In this document: positions 15,601 to 24,887 of the stretch, one piece after another
Layout: every line of letters begins with the position of its first letter
How positions within the stretch are numbered: position 1 is the first letter of the stretch
Origin: DATBFX01 sp034667245
GTDB taxonomy: Bacteria; Chloroflexota; Chloroflexia; Thermomicrobiales; UBA6265
Assembly (NCBI GenBank): GCA_034667245.1
Contig: JAXDKI010000011.1
Span: 1-41,572 of the forward strand
Reading direction: 5' to 3'
Length of the DNA stretch: 41,572 bases
The notes under the pieces: model-generated
Seen by the model: the letters and a program-made list of their open reading frames with translations, nothing else
Database searches by the model: none
What the model was told of the DNA's origin: nothing
Position numbers and translations under genes: made by a program

Positions 15601-17295
15601 TCAGCGCCCCATCCCGCGTCCCGTCACCACCTCGGCTTCGTAGGAGTCGAGTTCGTCGAGGTGACGCAGGCGACCATCCTCGATCATCAGCACGCCGGTG
15701 ATGCCGATTCGTCGGAGAAAGAAGCGGTCGTGTGATGTGACGAGCAGGGGGCCGGGGTAGTCGGCGAGGGCGGACTCGATTCGCTCGACCGCCGAGACGT
15801 CGAGGTGGCTCGTCGGCTCGTCGAGGAGGAGGAAGTTGGCACCGCTCGCGACGAGTATCGCCAGGGCGAGCTTGGAGCGCTCCCCGTAACTGAGCTGGTC
15901 CACCCTTCGGTGGACCTCGTCCCCCGTGAAGAGGAACTTGTCGAGAAAGGCCCGTGCCTCGTCCTCGTGACCGACGACGCCCGCGCGGAACGTCTCGAGG
16001 ACCGTCCGCCGACCGGTTGCCTCATCGGCGCCCTGCTCCTGTGGCAGGTACCCGACCTGGACACCGTCACCGTACCGGATCTCTCCGCCTATTGGCAGAT
16101 CGCCGGCGAGGGCACGCAGGAGCGTCGTCTTGCCGCTCCCGTTGGCCCCGATCAATGCGAGACGATCGCCGCCGTGGATCTCGATGTCGATGCCGTCAAG
16201 GATCGCGGCGCCGTCGTATCCAAACCGCACGTTGTGCGCCGAAACCGCGAGGCGCCGGTCTTTGAGCGCCGCCTCACTCAAATCCTCCAGGTAGAGTCGC
16301 TTCGGATCCTCCGGCCGTTCGAGGCGGTCCTCTTCGCCCTTAAATCGCACGAGCCGCCGCTCCTGCGCCTTCGCGCGTTTCGCGACACCCTTGGCGATCT
16401 TGCGGTAATGGAAGTTGATCGTGCTGCTCTCGGTGTAGCGTGCCTTGTGCTTGAGCGCGCGGATCTGCTCCTCGAACGCCTCGATCCGCTCCACCTGATC
16501 CTGATAAGCCGCTTCCTGCTTTGCCCGCTCGCGTCCCTTCACCTCGGCGTAATCCGAGTATGTGCCGGAGTACGCCCGCAGTCGGTGCGTCTCGGCATTG
16601 AGCTCCAAAATCCCGGTCACCGTCTGGTCGAGGAACTGGCGATCGTGGGAGACGATGATCGCAGCCTGCTGACTGGCGGCGATGAATCGCTCCAACCAGA
16701 GGAGAGCCGGCAGGTCGAGGTAGTTTGTCGGTTCGTCGAGAAGCAGGATCGTCGGCGCGGAGAGGAGCAGTCGCGCCAGAGCGAGCCGCGTCTTCTGCCC
16801 GCCGCTGAGCGTACTGACGATCCGATCTCCCTCGATCTCGCCAAGCCCTAAACCATCGCGTACCGCTTCGGCACGATGTTCGAAGTCGTACCCACCGAGT
16901 TGCTCAAACCGCTCCGTGGCGGCGGCATACGTCGCCAGCGCCGCATCCTGTTCTTCCGCGGAGAGATTTGCACGGGCCAGCGCCTCGGTCGACGCCTCCA
17001 TCTCGCGACGAGCAGCATCGAGCGCAGGATCGGCGGCGGCGAGTGCCCCCGCGACGGTCAAGCCGAGCGCGTCCTCCGGGTACTGCGCCAGGTAGCCGAC
17101 CCGTTCCGACGGCCCGAGCGTGATCGCCCCGCCATCAGGCCGGAGGTATCCGGTAATGATCTTGAGCAGCGTGCTCTTGCCACTGCCGTTCGGACCGACG
17201 AGTCCGACCCGTTCGCCCGCATTGAGAACGAACGACACGCCCTCAAGGACCAGGCCATCTGAGAATCGCTTCGAGAGATTACTAACCTTAAGCAT
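15601..17295 (-). CDS. ABC-F family ATPase (ribosome-associated type)
   Basis: A 564-residue protein with two ATPase domains and no membrane segment. First domain: Walker A GPNGSGKST (residues ~34-42), signature LSGGQKTR. The linker is long, charged and helical with many Lys, Arg and Glu (about residues 260-320). Second domain: Walker A GANGSGKTT, variant signature LSYGERSK. Such proteins act on the ribosome in translation rescue or antibiotic protection. ATG 17295 (AGGTGG seven bases before) starts the protein exactly as the family does (MLKVSNLSKRF); the open frame runs 70 codons further upstream with no family similarity. Region 17296-17580 shows no gene. Confidence 0.92.
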   Translation of the reverse strand: MLKVSNLSKRFSDGLVLEGVSFVLNAGERVGLVGPNGSGKSTLLKIITGYLRPDGGAITLGPSERVGYLAQYPEDALGLTVAGALAAADPALDAARREMEASTEALARANLSAEEQDAALATYAAATERFEQLGGYDFEHRAEAVRDGLGLGEIEGDRIVSTLSGGQKTRLALARLLLSAPTILLLDEPTNYLDLPALLWLERFIAASQQAAIIVSHDRQFLDQTVTGILELNAETHRLRAYSGTYSDYAEVKGRERAKQEAAYQDQVERIEAFEEQIRALKHKARYTESSTINFHYRKIAKGVAKRAKAQERRLVRFKGEEDRLERPEDPKRLYLEDLSEAALKDRRLAVSAHNVRFGYDGAAILDGIDIEIHGGDRLALIGANGSGKTTLLRALAGDLPIGGEIRYGDGVQVGYLPQEQGADEATGRRTVLETFRAGVVGHEDEARAFLDKFLFTGDEVHRRVDQLSYGERSKLALAILVASGANFLLLDEPTSHLDVSAVERIESALADYPGPLLVTSHDRFFLRRIGITGVLMIEDGRLRHLDELDSYEAEVVTGRGMGR

Positions 17296-17580
17296 TCGGC
17301 ACCACCTAACTTGCAGCGGAACGCGGTCGCCGCGTCCGAGCAAAAGGAGATGCCGTTCTGCGTTACGTGGATTGCCCCAATGCGAGGAACGAAACCGTAC
17401 GATCGTCTTCTGATTGGGGCTGAGAGGTGAGGGGCTGACGTCGGCCGTCTCCGCTGCTCGGCAACGCTGCGCCGCGATCCGGGAACCCCGATCGCGCGAC
17501 TGCATTGCTGGGAGCTAGCGGATCAACGGTCGACCTCCTACAAAACGTGAAAAGACTTTAGCGAACGATCGTGCCGGTTG

Positions 17581-17970
17581 TCAAATTACCGGCGGTGCCG
17601 GTGGAGTGTAATGACCAATCCAGCGGACAAACGGGAGCCGGTTATTCAGCGTTCTAAGGAGAACCTGGTCGTCGGTCCAGAAGTCGCAACCGAGGTGCTG
17701 CGATAAGGCGACATAACAGGCATCGTAGACGGCTGGCAGTCGATACTGTTCAGCCAAAACTCATGCCTGTCGGTGAAGATCCCGAGGCCAGCGGAAAGAT
17801 ACGGGCAACGTGTCAAACCGCGCGAGGAGACCCACAGCGTCCGACGGCGACAGCAAATTCTTGACCACGTTCTTCCGCGGGATGTTCGCGGTCTCGAAAG
17901 GCAAGAGGGTGGGGGACACGATCAACTCGCCTGCGGCAACAGTCGCCGCGAAGTCGGTTGTCAAAACCAT
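17581..17970 (-). pseudogene. Decayed vapC-like PIN-domain toxin gene
   Basis: Reading from ATG 17970 (GGAGG upstream), the frame gives VAAGELIVSPTLLPFETANI and LSPSDAVGLLARFDTLPVSF, then an in-frame TGA at 17763-17761. Continuing in the same frame gives LAEQYRLPAVYDACYVALSQ and FWTDDQVLLRTL to a stop at 17581. Together these match the middle and C-terminal parts of VapC-type PIN toxins, including the YDA...AL and TDD acidic regions. About 20 residues including the first catalytic Asp region seem deleted after the first few codons. No antitoxin gene is visible upstream. Stop-codon readthrough is an unlikely alternative. Confidence 0.75.
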
Positions 17971-18090
17971 TGCCAACTCCTCCTATCACGCAGACAGTAG
18001 GTGTGAGCCAGCAAGAATATCCATACGTCAGCACGTCAGTCCTCTGATGTGGGATAGCGGCACTCGAGGGGCGCCGCGGCTCGCTCCCTG

Positions 18091-19644
18091 CTATCGCTGG
18101 GCCAGCATCCGCGCCGCCATGTGCTCCGCAATCATGACCGTCGTCAGGTGCGTGTTCGCCCGGACGTTCTCCGGCATGATCGACGCATCGATCACGCGCA
18201 GCCCGTCGAAGCCGATCACCCTGCAATCCGGATCGACCACCGACCTCTGGTCATCGCGCCGCCCCATCCGGCAGGTGCCGACCGGGTGCTGCGTATCCTG
18301 GCAATTTGCGAGCAGCCAGGCGTCGAGCTCATCGTCAGGCATCAGCTCGCCCGAAAAATCGCCTGTCACGAAGGAGAAATAGCCCGCACTGATCGCCTCG
18401 ACGGCCGGGTGGTGAGCTACCGTGTGAAGGCGCTTGAAGCCGTCCCGGAGGCGGACCAGGTCTCGCTCGTCGGAGAGCATCCTGATCTCGACCTCGGGAT
18501 CGGCGTGTGGGTCGTACGAGGTAAGGCGCACCCAGCCCTTCGAGAACGTCTGATAGGTGGCGACCACGATCAGCCCCTTGCTCCGACCTTCGTCGCCGTA
18601 ACCGACGATGTTCATCGCCGCCATAAACATGTCGTTCGTTCCCGTGCCGGGCAGACCCGAGTCGAAGCGCACGCAACAGTTCGTGTGCCGGTGCTCGGCG
18701 GTCGGGACCCGCGCTTCTGGCTTGAGCTTGAGACCGAGCCAGACCGAGGAGTGGTCGCAAAGGTTCTCACCCACCGGCAGATCGGCGCGGACCGGGATGC
18801 CCAGTTCCTGAAGTTGCCCGGCCGGACCGATACCGGAGCGGATCAGGACGCCGGGTGAATGGACCACACCAGACGCCACGATCGTCTCCCGCGCCTGGTA
18901 CTCCCGCCAGCCATCCGGGGTAATCGCGCGGACTCCGGTCGCGCGCTGACCGTCGAAGCAGACGCAGCCCACAACCGTCTCGCCCTGGATCGTCAGGTTC
19001 GGCCGGTTCCGCGCCGGTTCCAGGTAGCCGTCGTTGGTGGAGACCCGCACTCCGTCCTCGCTGTTGATCGCGAACGGCGAGACACCGGTCGACCCGGGAG
19101 CGTTGTGGTCGTCCGCCCATCCGTAGCCCAGATCGAGCGCAGCTTCACAGACCGCCCTGTCGACGGCCCCCCACTTTTCCCGCGGCGCCCGGTAGATCGG
19201 AATCGGGCCGCCCCGACCGTGGTACGGCTTGTCGCCGAAGTCGAGGTCATCTTCCAGCCGGATGAACGCCGGAAGCACCTCTTGACCGGACCAGCCGGTG
19301 CATCCCTGCTCCGCCCAGATGTCGAAGTCCTCGAGCATCCCACGGATGGCGATCTGCCCGTTGATCGCCGAACTCCCACCCATCCCCCGGCCGCGCCAGT
19401 AGAGTCGCGGTTCCTGGCCGGTCGACCGCCGGGCCATCAAGTTGTCGTACCGGAAACGGGAATGTTCGGGATTAGAAATCACGTCGAAGGGGTTCGGAAC
19501 CTTCATCGCGTCCGGCATCTCGGCTGTCCGGTAGTCGGGACCGGCTTCCAGCAGGAGAACCGTCGTATCCGGATCCTCGGAGAGGCGGGCGGCCAGCGTC
19601 GCACCGCTCGAACCGGCACCGATGATGATGTAGTCGTAGACCAT
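18091..19644 (-). CDS. GMC family FAD-dependent oxidoreductase (choline dehydrogenase-like)
   Basis: A 517-residue flavoprotein. The N-terminal FAD-binding motif is YIIIGAGSSGATLAARLSE. The GMC signatures RGRGMGGSSAINGQI and SGVVHSPGVLIRSGIGP follow. The catalytic His region is DTQHPVGTCRMG, and the C-terminal RVIDASIMPENVRANTHLTT completes the family pattern. These enzymes oxidise alcohols or polyols; the substrate cannot be told. ATG 19644 has GGAGGG six bases upstream. It stands alone, divergent from the hydrolase at 19805. Confidence 0.93.
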   Translation of the reverse strand: MVYDYIIIGAGSSGATLAARLSEDPDTTVLLLEAGPDYRTAEMPDAMKVPNPFDVISNPEHSRFRYDNLMARRSTGQEPRLYWRGRGMGGSSAINGQIAIRGMLEDFDIWAEQGCTGWSGQEVLPAFIRLEDDLDFGDKPYHGRGGPIPIYRAPREKWGAVDRAVCEAALDLGYGWADDHNAPGSTGVSPFAINSEDGVRVSTNDGYLEPARNRPNLTIQGETVVGCVCFDGQRATGVRAITPDGWREYQARETIVASGVVHSPGVLIRSGIGPAGQLQELGIPVRADLPVGENLCDHSSVWLGLKLKPEARVPTAEHRHTNCCVRFDSGLPGTGTNDMFMAAMNIVGYGDEGRSKGLIVVATYQTFSKGWVRLTSYDPHADPEVEIRMLSDERDLVRLRDGFKRLHTVAHHPAVEAISAGYFSFVTGDFSGELMPDDELDAWLLANCQDTQHPVGTCRMGRRDDQRSVVDPDCRVIGFDGLRVIDASIMPENVRANTHLTTVMIAEHMAARMLAQR

Positions 19645-19804
19645 GATTCCCTCCACCGGGTGGGTACACCGCGAATTCAGGCGACTTGAGCCGTAGTAAA
19701 CTCTCGTCAGTCCAGGAGAGAGATTCTACCCGCCGCCGCCGACCGTCGCGCGAGCCCCACACGCGTTGATCGATCGGATGTGAGGGGAAAGGTGAGGGAG
19801 AGGG

Positions 19805-21568
19805 ATGCGCCAGACGGTCAGCATGCACGTCGATCGCGACGTCCCGGTCGAGGTCCGCGACGGGACGATTCTCTACGCCGACGTCTATCGTCCGGCAGAC
19901 GATGCTCGCCATCCAGTGCTTCTCCAGCGGACGCCCTACAACAAGGAGCTGGGCGTGCTGGCACTGGTGCAAACCGACACCTTCCGCGCCGTGAGGCAGG
20001 GCTACGCCGTCGTCATCCAGGATGCCCGTGGACGCTACCGCTCCGAGGGCCAGTTCAACCCCTTCCACCAGGAAATCACGGACGGCTACGACACCGTCGA
20101 ATGGTGCGCTTCTCAGTCGTGGTCCGACGGCAACGTCGGCATGTACGGCACGTCCTACGTCGGTGCCGTCCAGTGGCTGGCAGCGATCGCCCAGCCTCCC
20201 AGTCTCAAGGCGATCATCCCGACCTTCACCGCCTCCGACTATTACGAGGGTTGGACCTACCAGGGCGGCGCCTTCCAATGGGGCTTCATGTGCAACTGGG
20301 TCCTGCCCTTCCTGACCTCGGCCGACCTCCTCCGCCGTCACGCTGCCGATCCGATCCCGGACTTCGAGACCGTCCGCGACCGCCTCATCGACGCCATCGA
20401 CGGCATGGACGACACCATCAAGACTCTCCCCCTCGCCGACGCCCCGATCTCCCGCGAGTGGTCCCCCTACTTCTTCGATTGGCTGGCGCATCCGAGCCGC
20501 GACGCCTTCTGGCAGGCCGTCAGCATCCAGGACCGGCACGACCAGATCCGCGTCCCGGCCCTCAACGTTGGCGGGTGGTACGACATCTTCCTCGACGGCA
20601 CCCTCCGCAACTTCACCGGCGTCCGTGCCAAGGGCGCGACCGCCGAGGCGCGGAACGGCGCGCGCCTCCTCCTCGGTCCCTGGACGCACACAACGCCGCC
20701 GCTCGCACCGTCGGGCGCGGTCGACTTCGGCGTCCGCGCCGGCCAAAGTGCCTCACCCCTCTCGATGGATGTCGACGGCGAGCACCTTCGCTTCTTCGAC
20801 TACTGGTTGAAGGGGATCGACAGCGGCATCGCCGACGAGCCGCCGGTGAGAATCTTCGTCATGGGCGAAAGCATCTGGCGCCACGAGCAGGAGTGGCCGC
20901 TGGCCCGGACCCAGTTCACCGACTTCTTCCTGCACAGCGGCGGCGACGCCAACTCGATCGCCGGAGACGGCGTCCTCTCCCAGGACGAGCCGGGGAGCGA
21001 GCGCCCCGACGTCTACCTCTACGACCCGTTCCACCCGGTGCCGTCGTTCGGCGGCCAGCTCTGTTGCTACCCCTCGCAGTTGCCACCTGGCGCATTCGAT
21101 CAGCGGCCGGTCGAGCAGCGAATGGATGTCCTGGTCTTCAAGACCGAACCCCTGGACCACGATGTCGAAGTCACTGGACCGGTCACACTGACCTTCTGGG
21201 CCTCGACGAGCGCACCCGATACCGATTTCACCGCCAAGCTCGTCGACATCTACCCGGACGGCTACGCCCGCAACCTCACCGACGGCATCATCCGCGCCCG
21301 CTACCGCCAGGGCACCGACCAACCGCGTCCGATCGCCCGCGGCGAGGTCTACGAGTATCAAATCGACCTCTGGGCCACCAGCAACCTCTTCCGCCGCGGT
21401 CATCGCCTCGCCCTCGAAGTTTCCAGCAGCAACTTCCCACGCTTCGACCGCAACCCCAATACCGGCCACGACCTCGGCGCCGACGCCGAACTCCGCCCAG
21501 CCCTCCAGACCATCTACCACGACCGAGAACGCCCTTCCCGACTGACGCTTCCAATCATCCCTCGGTAG
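19805..21568 (+). CDS. CocE/NonD family hydrolase (X-Pro dipeptidyl-peptidase-like)
   Basis: A 587-residue protein. The N-terminal alpha/beta-hydrolase domain carries the nucleophile motif GTSYVG (Ser117) after VVIQDARGRYRSEG and DGYDTVEW. The C-terminal third is the beta jelly-roll domain of this family (VTGPVTLTFWASTSAPDTD). No signal peptide. Family members cleave ester or amide bonds such as in cocaine, glutaryl-7-ACA or X-Pro peptides; the native substrate is open. ATG 19805 is preceded by GGGAGAGGG. Confidence 0.92.
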   Translation: MRQTVSMHVDRDVPVEVRDGTILYADVYRPADDARHPVLLQRTPYNKELGVLALVQTDTFRAVRQGYAVVIQDARGRYRSEGQFNPFHQEITDGYDTVEWCASQSWSDGNVGMYGTSYVGAVQWLAAIAQPPSLKAIIPTFTASDYYEGWTYQGGAFQWGFMCNWVLPFLTSADLLRRHAADPIPDFETVRDRLIDAIDGMDDTIKTLPLADAPISREWSPYFFDWLAHPSRDAFWQAVSIQDRHDQIRVPALNVGGWYDIFLDGTLRNFTGVRAKGATAEARNGARLLLGPWTHTTPPLAPSGAVDFGVRAGQSASPLSMDVDGEHLRFFDYWLKGIDSGIADEPPVRIFVMGESIWRHEQEWPLARTQFTDFFLHSGGDANSIAGDGVLSQDEPGSERPDVYLYDPFHPVPSFGGQLCCYPSQLPPGAFDQRPVEQRMDVLVFKTEPLDHDVEVTGPVTLTFWASTSAPDTDFTAKLVDIYPDGYARNLTDGIIRARYRQGTDQPRPIARGEVYEYQIDLWATSNLFRRGHRLALEVSSSNFPRFDRNPNTGHDLGADAELRPALQTIYHDRERPSRLTLPIIPR

Positions 21569-21634
21569 CGCAACAGTGAACCGCCACGCAGCATCAGGCG
21601 AGCACGTACTGCCCGAGGATTCTCTCCTCTCATT

Positions 21635-21662
21635 GTCATCCTGAGCGAAGCGAAGGACCTCT
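21635..21662 (+). repeat. Dispersed repeat, GTCATCCTGAGCG type
   Basis: Single copy GTCATCCTGAGCGAAGCGAA plus GGACCTCT between the CocE-type gene and the YhfX-like gene. It matches the copies at 7245 and 12390-12468. Confidence 0.7.
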
Positions 21663-21742
21663 CCATCGTCGAATCTTTTGGGTTTCCGAAAAATGCCCAT
21701 CGGCGCGCCTGAACCAAGGTCTCAGAGCAGGTGAGGAGTGAC

Positions 21743-23026
21743 ATGCTGATCGACCGAATCCTCGAGCGAAACCCCGCCCTTATCGAAGCAGCGGTCCGCC
21801 TGCACCAGGACGGCGCCATCCCCCCAAACACCTGGCTCTTCGACCTCGACGCGGTCGCCCACAACGCCCGCCTACAAGCCGACGCGGCGAAAACCCTCGG
21901 CCTGACGACCTTTGTCATGACCAAGCAGTACAGCCGCAACCCGATGGTCACCACGGTCGCGCTGGCGCAGGGCTTGTACAAAACCGTCGCCGTCGACGTC
22001 TTCGGCGCTAAGGTGATGCACCGCTACGGCATCCCCATTGGCCACGTCGGGCACCTGAACCAGATCCCGACGCACGACGTCGCCCGCGTCCTCGACATGC
22101 GCCCCGACGTCATCACCGTCTACAGCGTCGAGGCGGCCCGCCGGATCTCGGAGGTCGCCGGCGCGAATGATCTGGTTCAGGACCTAGTTGTCCGCGTCTA
22201 CCGCCCAGCCGACATCTTCTTCCCCGGCCAGGAGGGTGGCTTTCGCGCCGAGGAGCTCCTCAGCGCGGCCAGCGAGATCCAGCGGCTGCCGAACGTACGC
22301 ATCGTCGGCGTCACCTCATTCCCGTGCCTCTCCTACAACTTCGCCGACAGCCGAGAGCCAGTCCAATTCAATCCCAACATGGAAACCATTCTCGACGCCG
22401 CCCGCCGGCTGGAGCATGAGCTCGGCATCGAGATCACCGTTATCAACACGCCGGGCAACACCTCGGTTCGCACCTTCCCGATGCTCAAGGAGGCCGGCGC
22501 AACCCACGTCGAACCCGGCCACGGCCTCCACGGTACCACCCCCTCCCAAATCGTCGAACCCGACCACCCCGAGATCCCAACCTACGTCTACGTCAGCGAG
22601 GTGAGCCACCATTACGAAGGCCGCGCCTACGCCTTCGCCGGCGGTCTCTGGACCATGATGGGCCACTTCCTCGATCCGACCTGGCCCATCGGCGCCCTCG
22701 TCGGCTCATCCGGAGAGGCCACCCTTCAGAACCGAGTCGACTACGAGCACATCGACCAGATCATCGACTACCACGCCTCCCTCGCCCAGGGCGACCGCTG
22801 CCGCATCGGCGACACCGTCGTCTTCCCCATGTACTCCCAGACCCAGATGACCCGCTCGTACATCGCCCCTGTCAGCGGCATCTCCACCGGCGACCCCGTC
22901 GTCTGGGGTATCTTCGACCACGCCACCACCATGCTCGACGAGCACCACGACCCGGTGCCGCCGGTCGAGGTGAAGGCACGAATGGCGGAACTCACGGGGC
23001 AGTACGCGCCGCTCACCGCGCGCTGA
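21743..23026 (+). CDS. yhfX: YhfX-like PLP enzyme, alanine racemase N-terminal fold
   Basis: A 427-residue fold-type III PLP protein. The likely PLP lysine is Lys61 in TTFVMTKQYSRNP. HVGHLNQIPTHDVARVLDM and VNTP/GNTSVRTFPMLKEAGATHVEPGHG-type segments match the YhfX family rather than true alanine racemases. ATG 21743 follows GAGGAG; a GTG at 21731 is an alternative. YhfX-type proteins may act on amino acids, but no reaction is firmly established. It is monocistronic, with a repeat element upstream. Region 23027-23256 after it shows no gene. Confidence 0.82.
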   Translation: MLIDRILERNPALIEAAVRLHQDGAIPPNTWLFDLDAVAHNARLQADAAKTLGLTTFVMTKQYSRNPMVTTVALAQGLYKTVAVDVFGAKVMHRYGIPIGHVGHLNQIPTHDVARVLDMRPDVITVYSVEAARRISEVAGANDLVQDLVVRVYRPADIFFPGQEGGFRAEELLSAASEIQRLPNVRIVGVTSFPCLSYNFADSREPVQFNPNMETILDAARRLEHELGIEITVINTPGNTSVRTFPMLKEAGATHVEPGHGLHGTTPSQIVEPDHPEIPTYVYVSEVSHHYEGRAYAFAGGLWTMMGHFLDPTWPIGALVGSSGEATLQNRVDYEHIDQIIDYHASLAQGDRCRIGDTVVFPMYSQTQMTRSYIAPVSGISTGDPVVWGIFDHATTMLDEHHDPVPPVEVKARMAELTGQYAPLTAR

Positions 23027-23256
23027 ATATCTCCATGAGGTGACAGGTGGTCCGTTTCGTCCGAGGATCCACTGAACATCACATGGCCTGCACTTCGGAT
23101 CGACGAGACGTTAAACTGGTCGCCCGTTCCTGAGCCAATCGCGCACAAGAACGCTTCCGTCGCCCTTGGAAGGGCCGGGGACCCTCTGGGTGGCGTCCGG
23201 GTGTGAGGGCTACTGCCGAGAAGTCCCAAGACCTGATCTGGAGGAAACCGAACCCG

Positions 23257-24801
23257 CTACCGATCGTCGCCCTTGCCCAGCAGCGCTCCCAAAATTCCTC
23301 GCAGGAAACCGCGCTCCGTCTGCACCCCGAACGAAGGAGGCGCGGGAGCCACCGGTTCGGCCGCCACCGCGGACACCACAGGTTCGGCGCCGGTTTCGGC
23401 TCCCGCATCCGTCTCCGCTGTGGACAGCGTCGTTGCTGCAGCCGCCTTCTTGACGAGACGGGCCTGCTCTTTCGCCTCCTGCTTCGCCGCCTTCGCTGCC
23501 GCCTCCGCCTGGGCGGCGCGTTCGGCCTTCGCCTTCAAGAGCTCGTAGGCCGACGTGCGGTCCACGACCTGATCGTATTTTCCCTGCATCGGCGACCAGT
23601 TGACGATGCTCCGGCGCTGCTCCGACGGGATCGGCCCGATCAGACTCCGCGGCGGCACGATCAACGCCCGCTCGACGACACCCGGAGTCCCGTTGCTGTC
23701 AAGGAAGGAGACCAGCGCCTCGCCGACGGCGAGCTCGGTGATTGCCGCAGCGACGTCGAGCCGTGGGTTGGAGCGGAACGTCTCCGCGGCCGACCTTACT
23801 GCGCGCTGGTCCCGCGGCGTGAAAGCGCGCAGGGCGTGCTGCACCCGGTTGCCGAGCTGACCGAGCACCATGTCCGGGATGTCGAGCGGGTTCTGGCTGA
23901 CGAAGTAGATCCCGATCCCCTTCGAGCGGATCAGACGGACCACCTGCTCGATCTTGTCCTGCAACGCCTCCGGCGCGTCGGAGAAGAGGAGGTGCGCCTC
24001 GTCGAAGAAGAAGACGAGCTTCGGCTTGTCGAGGTCCCCCACCTCCGGCAGCGACTCGAAAAGCTCGGCCAGGAGCCAGAGAAGGAAGGTGGCATAGATC
24101 ACCGGCGACTGCATCAGCTTATCGGCCGTCAGGATGTTGATGACCCCGCGACCGTCCTTGTCCAACCGAATGAAGTCGGAGAGATTCAACGCCGGTTCGC
24201 CGAAGAGGAAGGTGCCGCCCGCCTCTTCCAGCGTCAGCAACCCCCGTTGTATCGCCCCGACGCTGGCGGGGGAAACGTTCCCGTAGCTGGTGGTGATCGT
24301 TTGCCGGTTGTCGCCGACAAACTGCAGCAGCGACCGCAGGTCCTTGAGGTCGAGCAGCAGTAGTCCGTTGTCGTCGGCGTACTTGAACGCGATCTGAAGC
24401 ACCCCGCTTTGGGTGTCGTTGAGGTTGAGCAGCCGGGCCAGCAACAGCGGCCCCATCTCCGAGACAGTCGACCGCACCGGGTGGCCCTGCTCGCCGAAGA
24501 GGTCCCAGAAAGCGACGGGATATCCCCCCGGCGTGTGACCGGTAAGCCCGAGTTCCTGAATCCGCTCGGCGACCTTCGGGTTATTGCCACCGGGCTGGGA
24601 AAGACCCGCGAGGTCCCCCTTCACATCCGCAAGGAAGACGGGAACCCCGATCTCGCTGAAGCGCTCGGCCATCGCGTGGATCGTGACCGTCTTGCCGGTC
24701 CCGGTCGCCCCGGCCACCAGACCGTGCCGGTTCGCCATCCGGGGCAGCAGACAGAGATCGCTCTCTCCCTTCGCGATCAACAGCGGGTTCGGTGCGGCCA
24801 A
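23257..24801 (-). CDS. HerA-like ATPase, DUF853 family
   Basis: About 514 residues. NPLLIAKGESDLCLLPRMAN and the Walker A GATGTGKT near the N-terminus and FFFDEAHLLF (Walker B) in the middle identify the HerA/DUF853 group of DNA-translocase-like ATPases. The C-terminus is a long Ala/Lys/Glu helical stretch likely to be a coiled coil, followed by a linker and a short conserved-looking tail. The start is uncertain: TTG 24801 has GGAGGAG nine bases before it, and TTG 24819 is also in frame. The frame is open to 25263, but that is the overlapping shadow of the Gfo/Idh gene. Confidence 0.87.
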   Translation of the reverse strand: MAAPNPLLIAKGESDLCLLPRMANRHGLVAGATGTGKTVTIHAMAERFSEIGVPVFLADVKGDLAGLSQPGGNNPKVAERIQELGLTGHTPGGYPVAFWDLFGEQGHPVRSTVSEMGPLLLARLLNLNDTQSGVLQIAFKYADDNGLLLLDLKDLRSLLQFVGDNRQTITTSYGNVSPASVGAIQRGLLTLEEAGGTFLFGEPALNLSDFIRLDKDGRGVINILTADKLMQSPVIYATFLLWLLAELFESLPEVGDLDKPKLVFFFDEAHLLFSDAPEALQDKIEQVVRLIRSKGIGIYFVSQNPLDIPDMVLGQLGNRVQHALRAFTPRDQRAVRSAAETFRSNPRLDVAAAITELAVGEALVSFLDSNGTPGVVERALIVPPRSLIGPIPSEQRRSIVNWSPMQGKYDQVVDRTSAYELLKAKAERAAQAEAAAKAAKQEAKEQARLVKKAAAATTLSTAETDAGAETGAEPVVSAVAAEPVAPAPPSFGVQTERGFLRGILGALLGKGDDR

Positions 24802-24887
24802 CTCGACGATCTCCTCCAAACGGCAGACGTACCGGTAAACGGCATCGATTCTAGCGCATGGGCATTCACTACCGGCCGTTTGCAGTC

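Noticed and set aside
19780..21579. Plus-strand 599-codon frame overlapping the CocE-type hydrolase
   Set aside because: Arg/Pro-rich out-of-frame translation; the alternative frame has the full hydrolase motifs and a good start.
23100..23256. GC-rich hairpins considered as another T-box or riboswitch
   Set aside because: GGGTGGCGTCC resembles part of a T-box core, but no stem I, specifier loop or antiterminator could be found, and no gene lies downstream on that strand.
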